A stretch of DNA of 64,000 nucleotides from Amycolatopsis acidicola. Lineage in GTDB: Bacteria; Actinomycetota; Actinomycetes; Mycobacteriales; Pseudonocardiaceae. The stretch lies in NCBI RefSeq assembly GCF_007713735.2, contig NZ_VMNW02000027.1:1-64000 (forward strand). Direction: 5' to 3'. Position 1 is the first letter of the stretch. Every line of letters starts with the position of its first letter. This document shows, in pieces, positions 8,114 to 15,717 of this stretch. Under the pieces are notes generated by a model. That model saw only the letters and a list, made by a program, of their open reading frames with translations, ran no database searches and was not told the DNA's origin. The translations under genes were made by a program, and so were the position numbers.

Positions 8114-9349
8114 CTACCCGCCGGCAAGGCGCCGGTACTGGGCTTCGAGATAGCGCCGCTCCGGGACCGAAGGGGTTCGACGTGCCGCGCCGCGAAAGCA
8201 CGCACAGGCCGCATCGAGGTCGCCGGCCATCTCGAGCAGATGGCCGCGGACGGCCTCGAGCCGGTGGTGCCCTGCCATCCTACTGTCGGCGGCGACCGAG
8301 TCGAGCAGCTCGAGTCCCGCACGCGGGCCTTCGACCATCGCCACGGCCACCGCACGATTGAGAGTGATCATCGGGTTGCCCGCGATCCTGTCGAGAATCC
8401 GGTACAGCACAAGGATCTGCGGCCAGTCCGTGTCCGCCATGCCGGACGCCTCGGCGTGCACGGCGGCGATCGCCGCCTGCAGCTGGTACTCCCCGAGTTC
8501 ACCGTTCGCCAGCGATGCGGAGACCAGGCCGACGCCTTCCTCGATTTTCGCGCGCTCCCACAGGTTTCGGTCCTGTTCGGCGAGCGGGACGAGGAGGCCA
8601 TGAGCATCCGTGCGCGCCGGGCTGCGCGCATCGGTCAACAGCATGAGGGCGAGCAGTCCCGCGACCTCACCAGGTCCAGGCAACAACGCATGCACGAGCC
8701 GCGTCAGCCTGATCGCTTCACGGGTCAGCTCGATGCGATACAGGTCAGCGCCGGACGTGGCGGCATAGCCCTCGTTGAAGATCAAGTAGAGGACATGGAG
8801 GACTGTCCGCAACCTCGGGGGCCGGTCTGCGACGGCGGGCATCCGGAAGGGGATCCCGGACTTCTTGATCCGTTGTTTCGCGCGGCTGATCCGCTGGGCC
8901 ATCGTCGCTTCCGGCACCAGGAAGGCTCTGGCGATCTCGGCTGTCGTCAGCCCGCCGACCGCGCGCAGGGTAAGTGCGATCTGCGAGGCTGCCGACAACT
9001 CGGGATGACAGCACAGAAACAGCAATGTGAGAGTGTCGTCCTCGCCGGAAGGCTGTTCGTGTGGCGCGGGCTCCTCGACGGGTTCTCGCGCCGCGACTGT
9101 TTCTTCCCGGCGGCGGCGAGCGTCCTCACTGCGGGTCAGGTCGACGAGCCGGCGGGATGCGACCGTGATCAGCCAACCGCGCGGGTTGGCCGGGCAACCC
9201 GCGTCCGGCCATTGGACGGCAGCAGCGAGCATGGCCTCTTGCACGGCGTCCTCACAGGCGTCGAACCAGCCGTAGCGGCGGATGAGCGCGCCGAGGACCT
9301 GCGGCGCAGACTCGCGCAGCAGGTCCCCGATCCCGGCGGGGGTGTTCAC
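8114..9349 (-). CDS. ECF42-type RNA polymerase sigma factor
   Basis: 411 residues. Sigma region 2 covers about residues 10-85 (RRYGWFDACEDAVQEAMLAA) and region 4 about 125-180 (LTTAEIARAFLVPEATMAQR). A long C-terminal extension of about 220 residues (DUF6596/TPR-like, with IFNEGYAATSG and LNRAVAVAMVEG) is characteristic of the ECF42 group, where it is needed for activity. These sigma factors act without a classical anti-sigma factor and are co-encoded with DGPF/YCII proteins, as here. The GTG start at 9349 overlaps the TGA of the DGPF gene (GTGA), which decides the start. Confidence 0.9.
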   Translation of the reverse strand: MNTPAGIGDLLRESAPQVLGALIRRYGWFDACEDAVQEAMLAAAVQWPDAGCPANPRGWLITVASRRLVDLTRSEDARRRREETVAAREPVEEPAPHEQPSGEDDTLTLLFLCCHPELSAASQIALTLRAVGGLTTAEIARAFLVPEATMAQRISRAKQRIKKSGIPFRMPAVADRPPRLRTVLHVLYLIFNEGYAATSGADLYRIELTREAIRLTRLVHALLPGPGEVAGLLALMLLTDARSPARTDAHGLLVPLAEQDRNLWERAKIEEGVGLVSASLANGELGEYQLQAAIAAVHAEASGMADTDWPQILVLYRILDRIAGNPMITLNRAVAVAMVEGPRAGLELLDSVAADSRMAGHHRLEAVRGHLLEMAGDLDAACACFRGAARRTPSVPERRYLEAQYRRLAGG

Positions 9350-9714
9350 ATCTCCATTCCGGCGGAGAACATCACGGGCCGGACCTCGATGCCCATGCCG
9401 GGCACCGCGGCGTCGGGAATCATCGCGGCCAGTTCGAGGGCGCGTTCCCTGGTTTCGCAATCGACGAGGTAGTACCCGGCCAGGTACTCCTTCGTCTCGA
9501 GGAACGGGCCGTCGGTGACCACCGGCGCGCCATCGATCACCCTCACCACGGCACTGGTGGAGGGATCACCGAGCGCTTCGGTACTGATCATTTCCCCGGA
9601 CTCACGGATCTCGGCGATGAAGGGCTCGTGGCCCTGCATCACGGCGTTGCGCTCCTCCTCGGTCAACGCGTCCCAGATCTTCGGGTTCATGTGCATGATC
9701 AACAGGTATTTCAT
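9346..9714 (-). CDS. DGPF-domain YCII-related protein
   Basis: 122 residues with the YCII-related fold. It begins MKYLLIMHMNPKIW and carries the diagnostic VTDGPFLETKEYLAGYYLVD near residues 65-84, which gives the DGPF name. Proteins of this kind are the usual partners and targets of ECF42 sigma factors; the reaction is unknown. GAGGAG stands 6 bases before the ATG at 9714. The downstream sigma gene overlaps its stop by four bases, so the two form one operon. A candidate ECF42-type promoter lies 50 bases upstream, which suggests autoregulation. Confidence 0.9.
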   Translation of the reverse strand: MKYLLIMHMNPKIWDALTEEERNAVMQGHEPFIAEIRESGEMISTEALGDPSTSAVVRVIDGAPVVTDGPFLETKEYLAGYYLVDCETRERALELAAMIPDAAVPGMGIEVRPVMFSAGMEM

Positions 9715-9763
9715 GGCTTGCTCCTCGGTAGGCGGAGGCCCCGGTGTGTCCTCTCGCAGACAG

Positions 9764-9790
9764 GTCGGAGCGGCGGACACGATCTCGACA
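9764..9790 (-). promoter_or_regulatory. candidate ECF42-type promoter of the DGPF-sigma operon
   Basis: On the minus strand, TGTCGA (9790-9785) is followed after 17 bases by CGAC (9767-9764), about 50 bases before the DGPF start codon. From memory, TGTCGA at -35 with a CGA/TC-type -10 is the motif reported for ECF42 sigma factors. Both the match and the position fit autoregulation. Confidence 0.55.
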
Positions 9791-9918
9791 TCCGCCGTCG
9801 AGTATTCGCCATCGAATCCGGCTGGGCGTGAAGACCGCGAGTACGGACATCGTCGACGACGATTCCCGCCGCGTACGGTCTTCGGCTCCGCCCCGGAGAG
9901 CTCAGACGTGGCCGGGTT

Positions 9919-10365
9919 TCAGCGGCGGCGCTTCTCGCGCAGCATCTGGAGGGCTTGGGTAACGCGGCGCTGCCGGGTTTCCGGCTTCTTCGCGTCGTCG
10001 ATCCAGAGCGTGTACGCACGCTTGTGGCTGTAGGAAAGGCTCTCGAAGAAGCCCCGGGCCTCGGTGTCTCCGGCCAGGGCCGAGGCAAGATCCGCGGGGA
10101 CCTCGACCTCACGCGGCTCGGTGTCCGGCCGGAGCTCGACGTCCACCTCATCGCCGGCCGAGATACCGGCGGCCTGACGATTCTCGGCACTGACCGGAAG
10201 GAGGAACTCACCACGCATTGAAGACACTGTGCTCCGGTAGCTGTGTCCGTTGATCGTCACCCGCACAGCGGGCCGGCGAGATCCCAGCGAGGCCACGACC
10301 TCGTCGGGCACCGGGATTCCGGTGGCGGTCTTCCCGTTCAGTCTGAGCTCGGCGCGGAACCTCAT
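9919..10365 (-). CDS. DUF1905 / YdeI (OmdA)-like protein
   Basis: 148 residues. An N-terminal DUF1905 beta-domain (MRFRAELRLNGKTATGIPVP, then VTINGHSYRSTV and GDEVDVEL) is followed by a C-terminal YdeI/OmpD-associated helical segment (GFFESLSYSHKRAYTLWIDD, then KPETRQRRV). Such proteins are linked to antimicrobial peptide or bacteriocin protection in other bacteria, but the mechanism is not known. It follows the alpha/beta-hydrolase gene by 3 bases with AAGGAG before its ATG, so it is the second gene of that operon. Confidence 0.85.
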   Translation of the reverse strand: MRFRAELRLNGKTATGIPVPDEVVASLGSRRPAVRVTINGHSYRSTVSSMRGEFLLPVSAENRQAAGISAGDEVDVELRPDTEPREVEVPADLASALAGDTEARGFFESLSYSHKRAYTLWIDDAKKPETRQRRVTQALQMLREKRRR

Positions 10366-10368
10366 GGG

Positions 10369-11163
10369 TCACTCCTTGAAGAAGCCGGTCAGCACGGGCG
10401 CGAGCGGTCCTGGTTTGACCATGTGGTTCTGGCCTGGCAGCACCTCGAACCTGGCTTCCGGAACGACGGAAGCCACCGCTCGCACGCTCTGCTGCATCCA
10501 GTGCGGACTTTTGCCGCCGACCACCGCGAGGGTCGGTATGGAGACCTTGCCGAATTCCTCGGCGGGCAGGGGGTGGCCGTGCTGGTGGGAGGCCATGATT
10601 TCGAGATCGTACGGAATGGTGTGCGCGACGGCTTTGAGCTTGGACCAGGGAGCGACCAGCGGCATGATCGCGACGAAAAAGCCCGGAGCTCCGGTTGATT
10701 TCATGAACAGTTTGACGGCCTCGCCACGGCGGCCGGACTCGACAGCGGTGGCCACCCGCTCCGGATAGTCCTCGGGCACCGGGGCCCGGCTGTCATCGAC
10801 GATGAAAGGGGGTTCGTACACGACGAGTTTCGTTATCCCGGAAAGGTTCTTGGCGGCTTCGAGAGCCAAGCCCGCGCCCGAGGACACGCCGTAGACGAAA
10901 GCGGAACCACCGGCTTCGGCCAGCACGGCTTGCAGGTCCTCGATCTCGCGATCCGGGGAATAGGGCAACGTGTTTTCGCTTCCGCCGCGACCTCGACGGT
11001 CGTACCTGAAGACGGTGAACTCCGTCTTGAGCTGCTCGGCGAGCGGGCCACTCGGGCCGAACGCCCGGTGGCACAGCGCGCCGTCGACCTGAATCAACGC
11101 CGGGCCCGAACCAGTCCGGTCGTAGGTGAGGGTGGTGCCGTCACAGGAAGTCACGGTGGCCAT
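10369..11163 (-). CDS. alpha/beta-fold hydrolase
   Basis: 264 residues of an alpha/beta-hydrolase. The nucleophile elbow is GVSSG (Ser near residue 95), the oxyanion-strand region is FRYDRRGRGGS, and the catalytic His lies in GQNHM near the C-terminus. There is no signal peptide, so it is cytoplasmic. The substrate is unknown. The gene leads an operon with the YdeI-like gene and diverges from a TetR regulator 74 bp away, so it is probably under that repressor. ATG 11163 has GGAAGGAGA upstream. Confidence 0.85.
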   Translation of the reverse strand: MATVTSCDGTTLTYDRTGSGPALIQVDGALCHRAFGPSGPLAEQLKTEFTVFRYDRRGRGGSENTLPYSPDREIEDLQAVLAEAGGSAFVYGVSSGAGLALEAAKNLSGITKLVVYEPPFIVDDSRAPVPEDYPERVATAVESGRRGEAVKLFMKSTGAPGFFVAIMPLVAPWSKLKAVAHTIPYDLEIMASHQHGHPLPAEEFGKVSIPTLAVVGGKSPHWMQQSVRAVASVVPEARFEVLPGQNHMVKPGPLAPVLTGFFKE

Positions 11164-11191
11164 CGGCCTCTCCTTCCGGTAGCGGACGGGA

Positions 11192-11225
11192 CAGTACTCT
11201 GCGGGTACTGGACCGTCTAGTACCC
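11192..11225. promoter_or_regulatory. candidate TetR operator cluster (three GTAC cores)
   Basis: In the 74-bp divergent gap, CAGTAC-N7-GTACTG (11192-11210) is an imperfect palindrome, and GGGTAC-N11-GTACCC (11203-11225) overlaps it. GTAC cores start at 11194, 11205 and 11220. The position suits repression of both the hydrolase operon and the TetR gene. Confidence 0.6.
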
Positions 11226-11237
11226 GAGGAGGTCGCG

Positions 11238-11864
11238 ATGGTTGACGAATCGAACCGGTCTGCCCGCAAACGGCAGGCGATCGTCGACGCTGCGACCGGG
11301 ATCTTCCTCGAGAAGGGGTACCAGGGAACCAGCATGGACGAGATCGCGGCGGCCGCCGCGGTGTCCAAACAGACCGTGTACAAGAACTTCGCGGACAAAG
11401 AGCGGCTGTTCCACGAGATCATCCTCGGCACTCTCGATGCCGCCGCGGAGCCGTTCGGGACCGAGATCCGGTCGCTGCTGGAGGCCACCGACCTCGAACC
11501 GGCACTGCGCGAGCTGGCACGCCGGTACCTCACGGTCGTACTGCAACCGCAGGTAATCCGGCTACGGCGATTGATCATCGGCGAATCCGGACGGCTGCCC
11601 GGGCTTGCCCGCACCTATTACGAGCGCGCACCGGAACGAACGTTGGCACGACTGGCCGAATGCTTCCGCGAACTGGCGGAGCGGGGACTGCTGGAGATCG
11701 AGGATCCGGCGCTGGCGGCCGAGCACTTCGCGTTCCTGATCCTCGGAAGGCCGTTGGACCGTGCGCTCTTCCATGGCCGGGAGCGACCTCCCGAGCCCGC
11801 GGAAGTGACTCGGTTCGCCGAGGCAGGGGTTCGCGTTTTCCTTGCCGCGTATGGCAGACGCTGA
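11238..11864 (+). CDS. TetR/AcrR-family transcriptional regulator
   Basis: 208 residues. The N-terminal TetR helix-turn-helix (ARKRQAIVDAATGIFLEKGY, then TSMDEIAAAAAVSKQTVYKN) lies at residues 9-55, and an all-helical ligand-binding domain of the AefR/TetR_C type follows. AGGAGG at 11226 is well spaced from the ATG. It is divergent from the alpha/beta-hydrolase and YdeI-like operon with palindromic sequence between them, so it is inferred to be a local repressor that answers a small hydrophobic ligand. Confidence 0.9.
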   Translation: MVDESNRSARKRQAIVDAATGIFLEKGYQGTSMDEIAAAAAVSKQTVYKNFADKERLFHEIILGTLDAAAEPFGTEIRSLLEATDLEPALRELARRYLTVVLQPQVIRLRRLIIGESGRLPGLARTYYERAPERTLARLAECFRELAERGLLEIEDPALAAEHFAFLILGRPLDRALFHGRERPPEPAEVTRFAEAGVRVFLAAYGRR

Positions 11865-11943
11865 CCGAACGGCACTCCGCACGTGCGGGATGGCGACAAG
11901 CGAGGGCACGGAGCGTGCGACGGTCCACGCTGGTGGCCGACTC

Positions 11944-11985
11944 CGGCAACGAACTTGCGGCAACGAACTTGCGGCAACGAGCTTT
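11944..11985. repeat. 14-bp tandem repeat, three units
   Basis: The unit CGGCAACGAACTTG occurs at 11944-11957 and 11958-11971, and a degenerate third copy (CGGCAACGAGCTTT) at 11972-11985. It lies in the 240-bp gap between the TetR gene and the convergent enoyl-CoA hydratase gene. No gene is seen in this gap. Confidence 0.9.
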
Positions 11986-12104
11986 GGCAACAGCCGAGGA
12001 CGATCGCGTGAGAGCCGGCGGCGGGTAGCTCGTCGCGGATGATCGTGGCACCCGCGGGAGCTCCCTGAACGACCAGGGCCGTTGCCGCTCGGCGGGCCGA
12101 TGCG

Positions 12105-12875
12105 TCAGCGGCCGGTGAAGGTGGCTTTGCCTGGGCCGTCTTCCAAGAAGGATCGGACGGCAGAGCGGAGGTCCTCGGTGCGGTAGAGGTCCGCGGCGAT
12201 GGTGGTGATGTGCGCGTTCGCTTCTGGGACGCCGCCGTGTTCGAAGTGGGCCAGTACCCGTTTCGTCGCGGCGTGGGCGCGGGTCGGGCCGGTGGCCAGT
12301 GTCGTCGCGAAGGCGCGGGCGGCTTCGTCGAAGCCTTCATCAGGGAGCACGCGGTTCACGACATTCCACCGCTCCAGGGTCGCTGCAGGATAACGGTCGC
12401 CGGTCATCACGAACTCCTTCGCCCGTCCGACACCGGCGCGCGCGGCCAGGCGCTGGGTGCCGCCCATCGTCGGGGTCAGGCCGACGACCTTCTCCACCAG
12501 CCCGAAGCTCGCCCGCTCGGCGGCGAGGATCAGGTCGCAGGCGACCGCGACCTCGAAGGCCCAGGTCAGGCACAAACTGTGCGCGGCGAAGACCGTCGGC
12601 ACCTCCAGGGCGGCGATGCGGTCGGGCAGCGCCAGCATCCGGTCGAACAACTGCTTGGCCTGTTCGGGATTCTCCTGCGCGGCGAACTGGTGCACATCGA
12701 CGCCACCACTGACCACCTTGCCCTCGGCGCGGATGAGCAGGGCACGGATGTCCTCGTGCAGGCCATCGAGGGCACTGTCGAGTTCCTGGTGCAGTTCAGG
12801 GGTGTACAGGTTGAGCGGGCCCGCGTCGATGGTCAGCACGGCAAGGCCGGTGGGCTCGATGTCCAGTTTCGTCAC
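12105..12875 (-). CDS. enoyl-CoA hydratase/isomerase family protein
   Basis: 256 residues of the crotonase fold. The CoA-binding and oxyanion region reads VVSGGVDVHQF near residues 53-63, and ACDLILAAERASFGLVEKVVG covers the second half of the active site. In this region the usual catalytic Glu pair cannot be recognised with confidence, so hydratase activity is not certain. It may be an isomerase or a related crotonase. GTG 12875 is chosen because it starts the first beta-strand (KLDIEPTGLAVLTID); the frame is open further upstream. It stands alone. Confidence 0.85.
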   Translation of the reverse strand: MTKLDIEPTGLAVLTIDAGPLNLYTPELHQELDSALDGLHEDIRALLIRAEGKVVSGGVDVHQFAAQENPEQAKQLFDRMLALPDRIAALEVPTVFAAHSLCLTWAFEVAVACDLILAAERASFGLVEKVVGLTPTMGGTQRLAARAGVGRAKEFVMTGDRYPAATLERWNVVNRVLPDEGFDEAARAFATTLATGPTRAHAATKRVLAHFEHGGVPEANAHITTIAADLYRTEDLRSAVRSFLEDGPGKATFTGR

Positions 12876-12981
12876 GCCCGCAGCGTAAGGGCCGCGCGCC
12901 CGATCTCGCAGTGGCACCGGCTACACCGTCCACAATGGACCTCAGTGACGCGACGTTCGCACAACCCGGCACCGAACCGCA

Positions 12982-13488
12982 TCAGCGCCACTTCCACCGG
13001 AAAGCCACCGCGGCTACCGCGTACGCGACGCCCCACACCAGGAACCACAGGTCCCACAACGCGACGTGCCAGGTCAGGGCGTTGTAGTCGACTTCGCCGG
13101 GCGGGTCGGTCACGCCCGTGAGCACGAGGGCGCCGGTCACCACCAGCACTCCCCCGTAGACGATCAGGAGTGAACCGGCCAGGGTGGCCAGGACCAGCAG
13201 CCACCGGGGCCGTCCGTGGGTCACCGCGAGCCAGAAGCCCATCGCCGCGCCGATCAGCTTCAGCACGGTGGCACCGGCGCCGATCGCGAACGCGGCCGCG
13301 CCGCCGCGGCGGGCGAGGTCTTCGATCTGGCCGCCGACCGTGTCCAGCAACAGTTGCCCGCCGGCGGTCCAGTAAATACTGAGCAGCGCGTACGCCGAAC
13401 CGAGCACCCCGGCCGCATAGGCCGCGACGACGCCGATCCGGTCCCTGGTCACCGGTGACCGCCGGTCGATACCACGAAGTGCCCCCAT
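12982..13488 (-). CDS. DUF3995 integral membrane protein
   Basis: 168 residues with about four transmembrane helices (roughly 20-40, 70-90, 98-122 and 140-162), ending with basic residues. The pattern YALLSIYWTAGGQLLLDTVGG early in the protein and the WDLWFLVWGVAY helix late in it match the DUF3995 family, whose function is unknown. ATG 13488 is the first start in frame and has a GGAG just upstream. It is separated from its neighbours by more than 70 bp on both sides. Confidence 0.75.
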   Translation of the reverse strand: MGALRGIDRRSPVTRDRIGVVAAYAAGVLGSAYALLSIYWTAGGQLLLDTVGGQIEDLARRGGAAAFAIGAGATVLKLIGAAMGFWLAVTHGRPRWLLVLATLAGSLLIVYGGVLVVTGALVLTGVTDPPGEVDYNALTWHVALWDLWFLVWGVAYAVAAVAFRWKWR

Positions 13489-13557
13489 ACTCCGAAGTTA
13501 CCGAGGAACGGCCACGCACGGCCAGCGCCGCTCCCGACACCGACCGCGAGCGACACC

Positions 13558-13674
13558 GGCATTGGCGCCGGCATCGGCACTGGCGCTGGCGCTGGCACTG
13601 GCCCTGGCATCGGCATTGGCATTCGCGTCGGCATCGGCCCTGGCATCGGCATTGGCATTCGCGCCGGCACTGGC
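13558..13674. repeat. GGC-NNN hexanucleotide minisatellite
   Basis: About 19 consecutive hexamers of the form GGC followed by ATC, ATT, ACT, GCT or CCT. Within them a 28-bp segment at 13600-13627 is repeated exactly at 13636-13663, an offset of 36. On the minus strand this frame reads as alternating Met/Pro/Ala dipeptides. It lies between the DUF3995 gene and the amplified usp tail. Bases 13489-13557 show nothing else. Confidence 0.9.
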
Positions 13675-14036
13675 CTCTCGGCTGGGTGCGCCAGCGCCTG
13701 CCTGGGCGGACCGACCAGCGCCGCCCCATCGGCAATCCGTTCCGGGACCAGCCGCACCGGGCCTTCGGCGTGATGCACCAGCGGCGACTCCATCGGCCGG
13801 CGCAGCACCGGCTCCGCCGCGTGGCGCGCCCGCACCCGCCCCGACGAAACGATTGGCGCCACGACGCCGACAGCGGGCTGCTTGCCGATTAGCGCCGGGC
13901 CCTCGACATCGCACGCCAACGCCCATCCCATCGAGCCGCTCAGCGATAACCGGCGCACAGCCAAGCGCGCGCTAACCCGCGTCGGCTCCTCGGCGCGACG
14001 CGCCAACGTCCGGCTCGCCGAACCGACCGGGATCAC
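13675..14036 (-). pseudogene. tandemly amplified, degenerate copies of the usp 3' end
   Basis: The minus-strand frame following the universal stress protein gene, though not in frame with it, encodes five diverged copies of the Usp C-terminal segment GSTGQALVHHAQGPVLV. They read GSASRTLARRAEEPTRV, GSMGWALACDVEGPALI, SSGRVRARHAAEPVL, MESPLVHHAEGPVRLV and GPPRQALAHPAERPVPA, spaced about 25-30 codons apart. No ATP-binding core remains. GTG 14036, 12 bases past the usp stop, could start this frame but lacks a good ribosome binding site. I read it as repeat-amplified coding remnant rather than a working gene. The five-fold segment resemblance is seen directly; the mechanism is inferred. Confidence 0.5.
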
Positions 14037-14047
14037 CTCGGCGGTGC

Positions 14048-15217
14048 TCAGCTGCGGACGACCAAGACCGGTCCCTGCGCGTGGTGCACCAGCGCCTGGC
14101 CCGTCGAACCAAGCAGGAGCCCCGCGAAGCCGCCGCGGCCGCGGCTGCCGACGACGACCAGCTGCGCGGTCCGGCTCCACTCCAGCAACAGGTGCCGCGG
14201 CCGGTCGCGGACCGCGACGCGGTCGACGGTCACGTCCGGGTACTTGTCCTGCCACCCGGCCAGGCTTTCGGCCAGCACCTGCTTTTCGGCCTCCGCAACC
14301 GGTTCCCAGCCGAAGTACGGCTGCACGGCCCCGCCGTCGAAATCCGCGTCGCTCCAGGCGTGGGCCGCTATCAGGGGCACGCCCCGGTGCGCGGCCTCCT
14401 CGATGGCCATCCCGACTACCGCGTCCGACAGGGGCCCGCCGTCGATGCCGGCCACCACCGGGCCCGGGCGGCTTTCCCCGCGCACCACCGTGACCGGGCA
14501 GTACGCGTGCGCGGCGAGCATCGCGGGCAGTGAGCCGACCATCAACCCCGGGAACGCGCTCTGCCCTGTCATGCCCAGCACGAGCAGCTGCGCCCCGCGT
14601 GACTCCGCCAACAGCGCCTTCGCCGGGGCGGCGATCGAGACCTCGGTTTCCACCTCGGCACCGGGCACCCCGCCACCCGCCACGTTGGCAGCGAACACCT
14701 CGGCGCCGGGCACCCCGGCAGCGGGCGCCCCGGCAACGGCCACCTCCGCACCGGCCACGTCGGCACCGGACACCCCGACACCGGACACCCCGACACCGGC
14801 GACCCCGGCACCGGCCACCTCCGCACCGGCCACGTCGGCACCGGACACCACGGCACCGGGCACCTCGCCGCCCGGCGCCCCGGCCCCGGCGACCTCGGCG
14901 CCGAACACCTCGGCACGGGCCACCTGGGCACCGGGGACCTGGGCACCGGACACCCCGGCACCGGCCGCCCCAGCAGCAGCCACCTCGACAGCGGCTTCGG
15001 CCACGATGCGCCGACCCTCGGCCCGCAGCTTCACCAGGACACCGGCCGTATCCACGTATCCCTTGGTGAAATGGAACGCCGGCGGCTCGACCGCGTGCAC
15101 GATGCGCAGCCGCGTGTGCCGCCACCGCGCCTCCCGCGCCGCCCACCGCACCGCGCGCAGCGACGCTTCGGATCCGTCCACGCCCACCACGACCGGGCCG
15201 ACCGCGACTTCGCTCAT
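14048..15217 (-). CDS. tandem-domain universal stress protein with pentapeptide-type insertion
   Basis: 389 residues with two UspA domains. Domain 1 begins VVVGVDGSEASLRAVRWAAR; its ATP-loop G2xG9xGS reads GMTGQSAFPGLMVGS near 216-230. Domain 2 begins PVVAGIDGGPLSDAVVG; its ATP-loop is GSRGRGGFAGLLLGS near 354-368. About 105 residues (84-190) of [AV]xGAx five-residue repeats are inserted in domain 1 before the ATP loop. Two-domain actinobacterial Usps are normally about 280-300 residues, so the insertion accounts for the excess. Related proteins bind ATP and respond to hypoxia or dormancy. ATG 15217 is well placed. Copies of its 3' end follow downstream. Confidence 0.9.
   Translation of the reverse strand: MSEVAVGPVVVGVDGSEASLRAVRWAAREARWRHTRLRIVHAVEPPAFHFTKGYVDTAGVLVKLRAEGRRIVAEAAVEVAAAGAAGAGVSGAQVPGAQVARAEVFGAEVAGAGAPGGEVPGAVVSGADVAGAEVAGAGVAGVGVSGVGVSGADVAGAEVAVAGAPAAGVPGAEVFAANVAGGGVPGAEVETEVSIAAPAKALLAESRGAQLLVLGMTGQSAFPGLMVGSLPAMLAAHAYCPVTVVRGESRPGPVVAGIDGGPLSDAVVGMAIEEAAHRGVPLIAAHAWSDADFDGGAVQPYFGWEPVAEAEKQVLAESLAGWQDKYPDVTVDRVAVRDRPRHLLLEWSRTAQLVVVGSRGRGGFAGLLLGSTGQALVHHAQGPVLVVRS
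14648..14968 (-). repeat. 15-bp tandem repeats inside usp (about 21 five-residue units)
   Basis: The coding DNA is an array of diverged 15-bp units, each encoding five residues of the form V-x-G-A-[DEQG]. The reading frame is kept throughout: 20 or so units read VSGAQ, VPGAQ, VFGAE, VAGAE, VSGAD and similar. The spacing of small residues resembles pentapeptide-repeat proteins, but the Leu/Phe core typical of that family is replaced by Val. Confidence 0.9.
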
Positions 15218-15291
15218 CCCCCGAAACTACGAAACGAACCGCCGCCGCGACGCTGGCGTTCGTCCCCGACCGCGAGGGACTTTGGACCATC

Positions 15292-15585
15292 TCAGGCCGG
15301 CAGCTCCAGCGCGGCCGGCGCCCTGGCGAACCGGACGGCCGCCGCCAGCTCGCCTGCCCTGGTGATCGCGCTGTCGCCGGCGACCGAACCGGCGCCCGTC
15401 TCCAGTTGCTCGATCAGCCGCACGAGCGCGTCCCCCAGCCGTTCCACCGCGGCCCCGACCCCGCGCCGGCACGGGTCGTACTCCAGCGGCAGCGAATCCG
15501 GCCGCAGCGCCGCGGCCACCGCCGCCGCAAGCTGATCCGCCGCCTCCATCGCGAGTTCCGGTGTCTCGAACGCCACCTCCGTCAT
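15292..15585 (-). CDS. small hypothetical protein
   Basis: 97 residues, acidic and alanine-rich, predicted to be nearly all helical (a helix around ELAMEAADQLAAAVAAAL and another around GAAVERLGDALVRLIEQL). No family is recognised. GGGGAG lies 5-6 bases before the ATG at 15585. The gene ends 75 bases before the start of the usp gene in the same direction, so it may be co-transcribed with it. It diverges from the PEP-mutase-family gene across 132 bp. Confidence 0.65.
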   Translation of the reverse strand: MTEVAFETPELAMEAADQLAAAVAAALRPDSLPLEYDPCRRGVGAAVERLGDALVRLIEQLETGAGSVAGDSAITRAGELAAAVRFARAPAALELPA

Positions 15586-15666
15586 GGCTCTCCCCTCCTG
15601 CACACCGCTCGTACCGACCACAGAATTGCCCGGCGGGCCAAGCGGTCAAACCTTTGTCGGCAAACG

Positions 15667-15697
15667 CTTCCCCACCCCGGGTTAGGGTGGGTGGAAG
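15667..15697 (+). promoter_or_regulatory. inverted repeat in the leader of the PEP-mutase-family gene
   Basis: CTTCC and CCACCC (15667-15677) pair with GGGTGG and GGAAG (15685-15697) with a 2-base bulge. The repeat ends 20 bases before the ATG at 15718 and just before its GGAGGGTG ribosome binding site. It could be an operator or a leader hairpin. Confidence 0.4.
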
Positions 15698-15717
15698 CAC
15701 GAATACGGAGGGTGAAC

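Noticed and set aside
7439..9472. 677-codon open frame on the plus strand
   Set aside because: It lies antisense to the ECF42 sigma gene, and the translation is rich in Arg/Gly/Gln without any family resemblance. It is a by-product of high GC content.
14648..14968. possible CRISPR array or frameshifted repeat
   Set aside because: The units are 15 bp, in frame and without spacers, inside an intact usp reading frame.
13449..15290. 613-codon open frame on the minus strand over the usp gene
   Set aside because: Over the usp gene it is an Arg/Gly-rich shadow in another frame. Only its last part (13,675-14,036) is meaningful, as degenerate Usp tail copies, and is reported separately.
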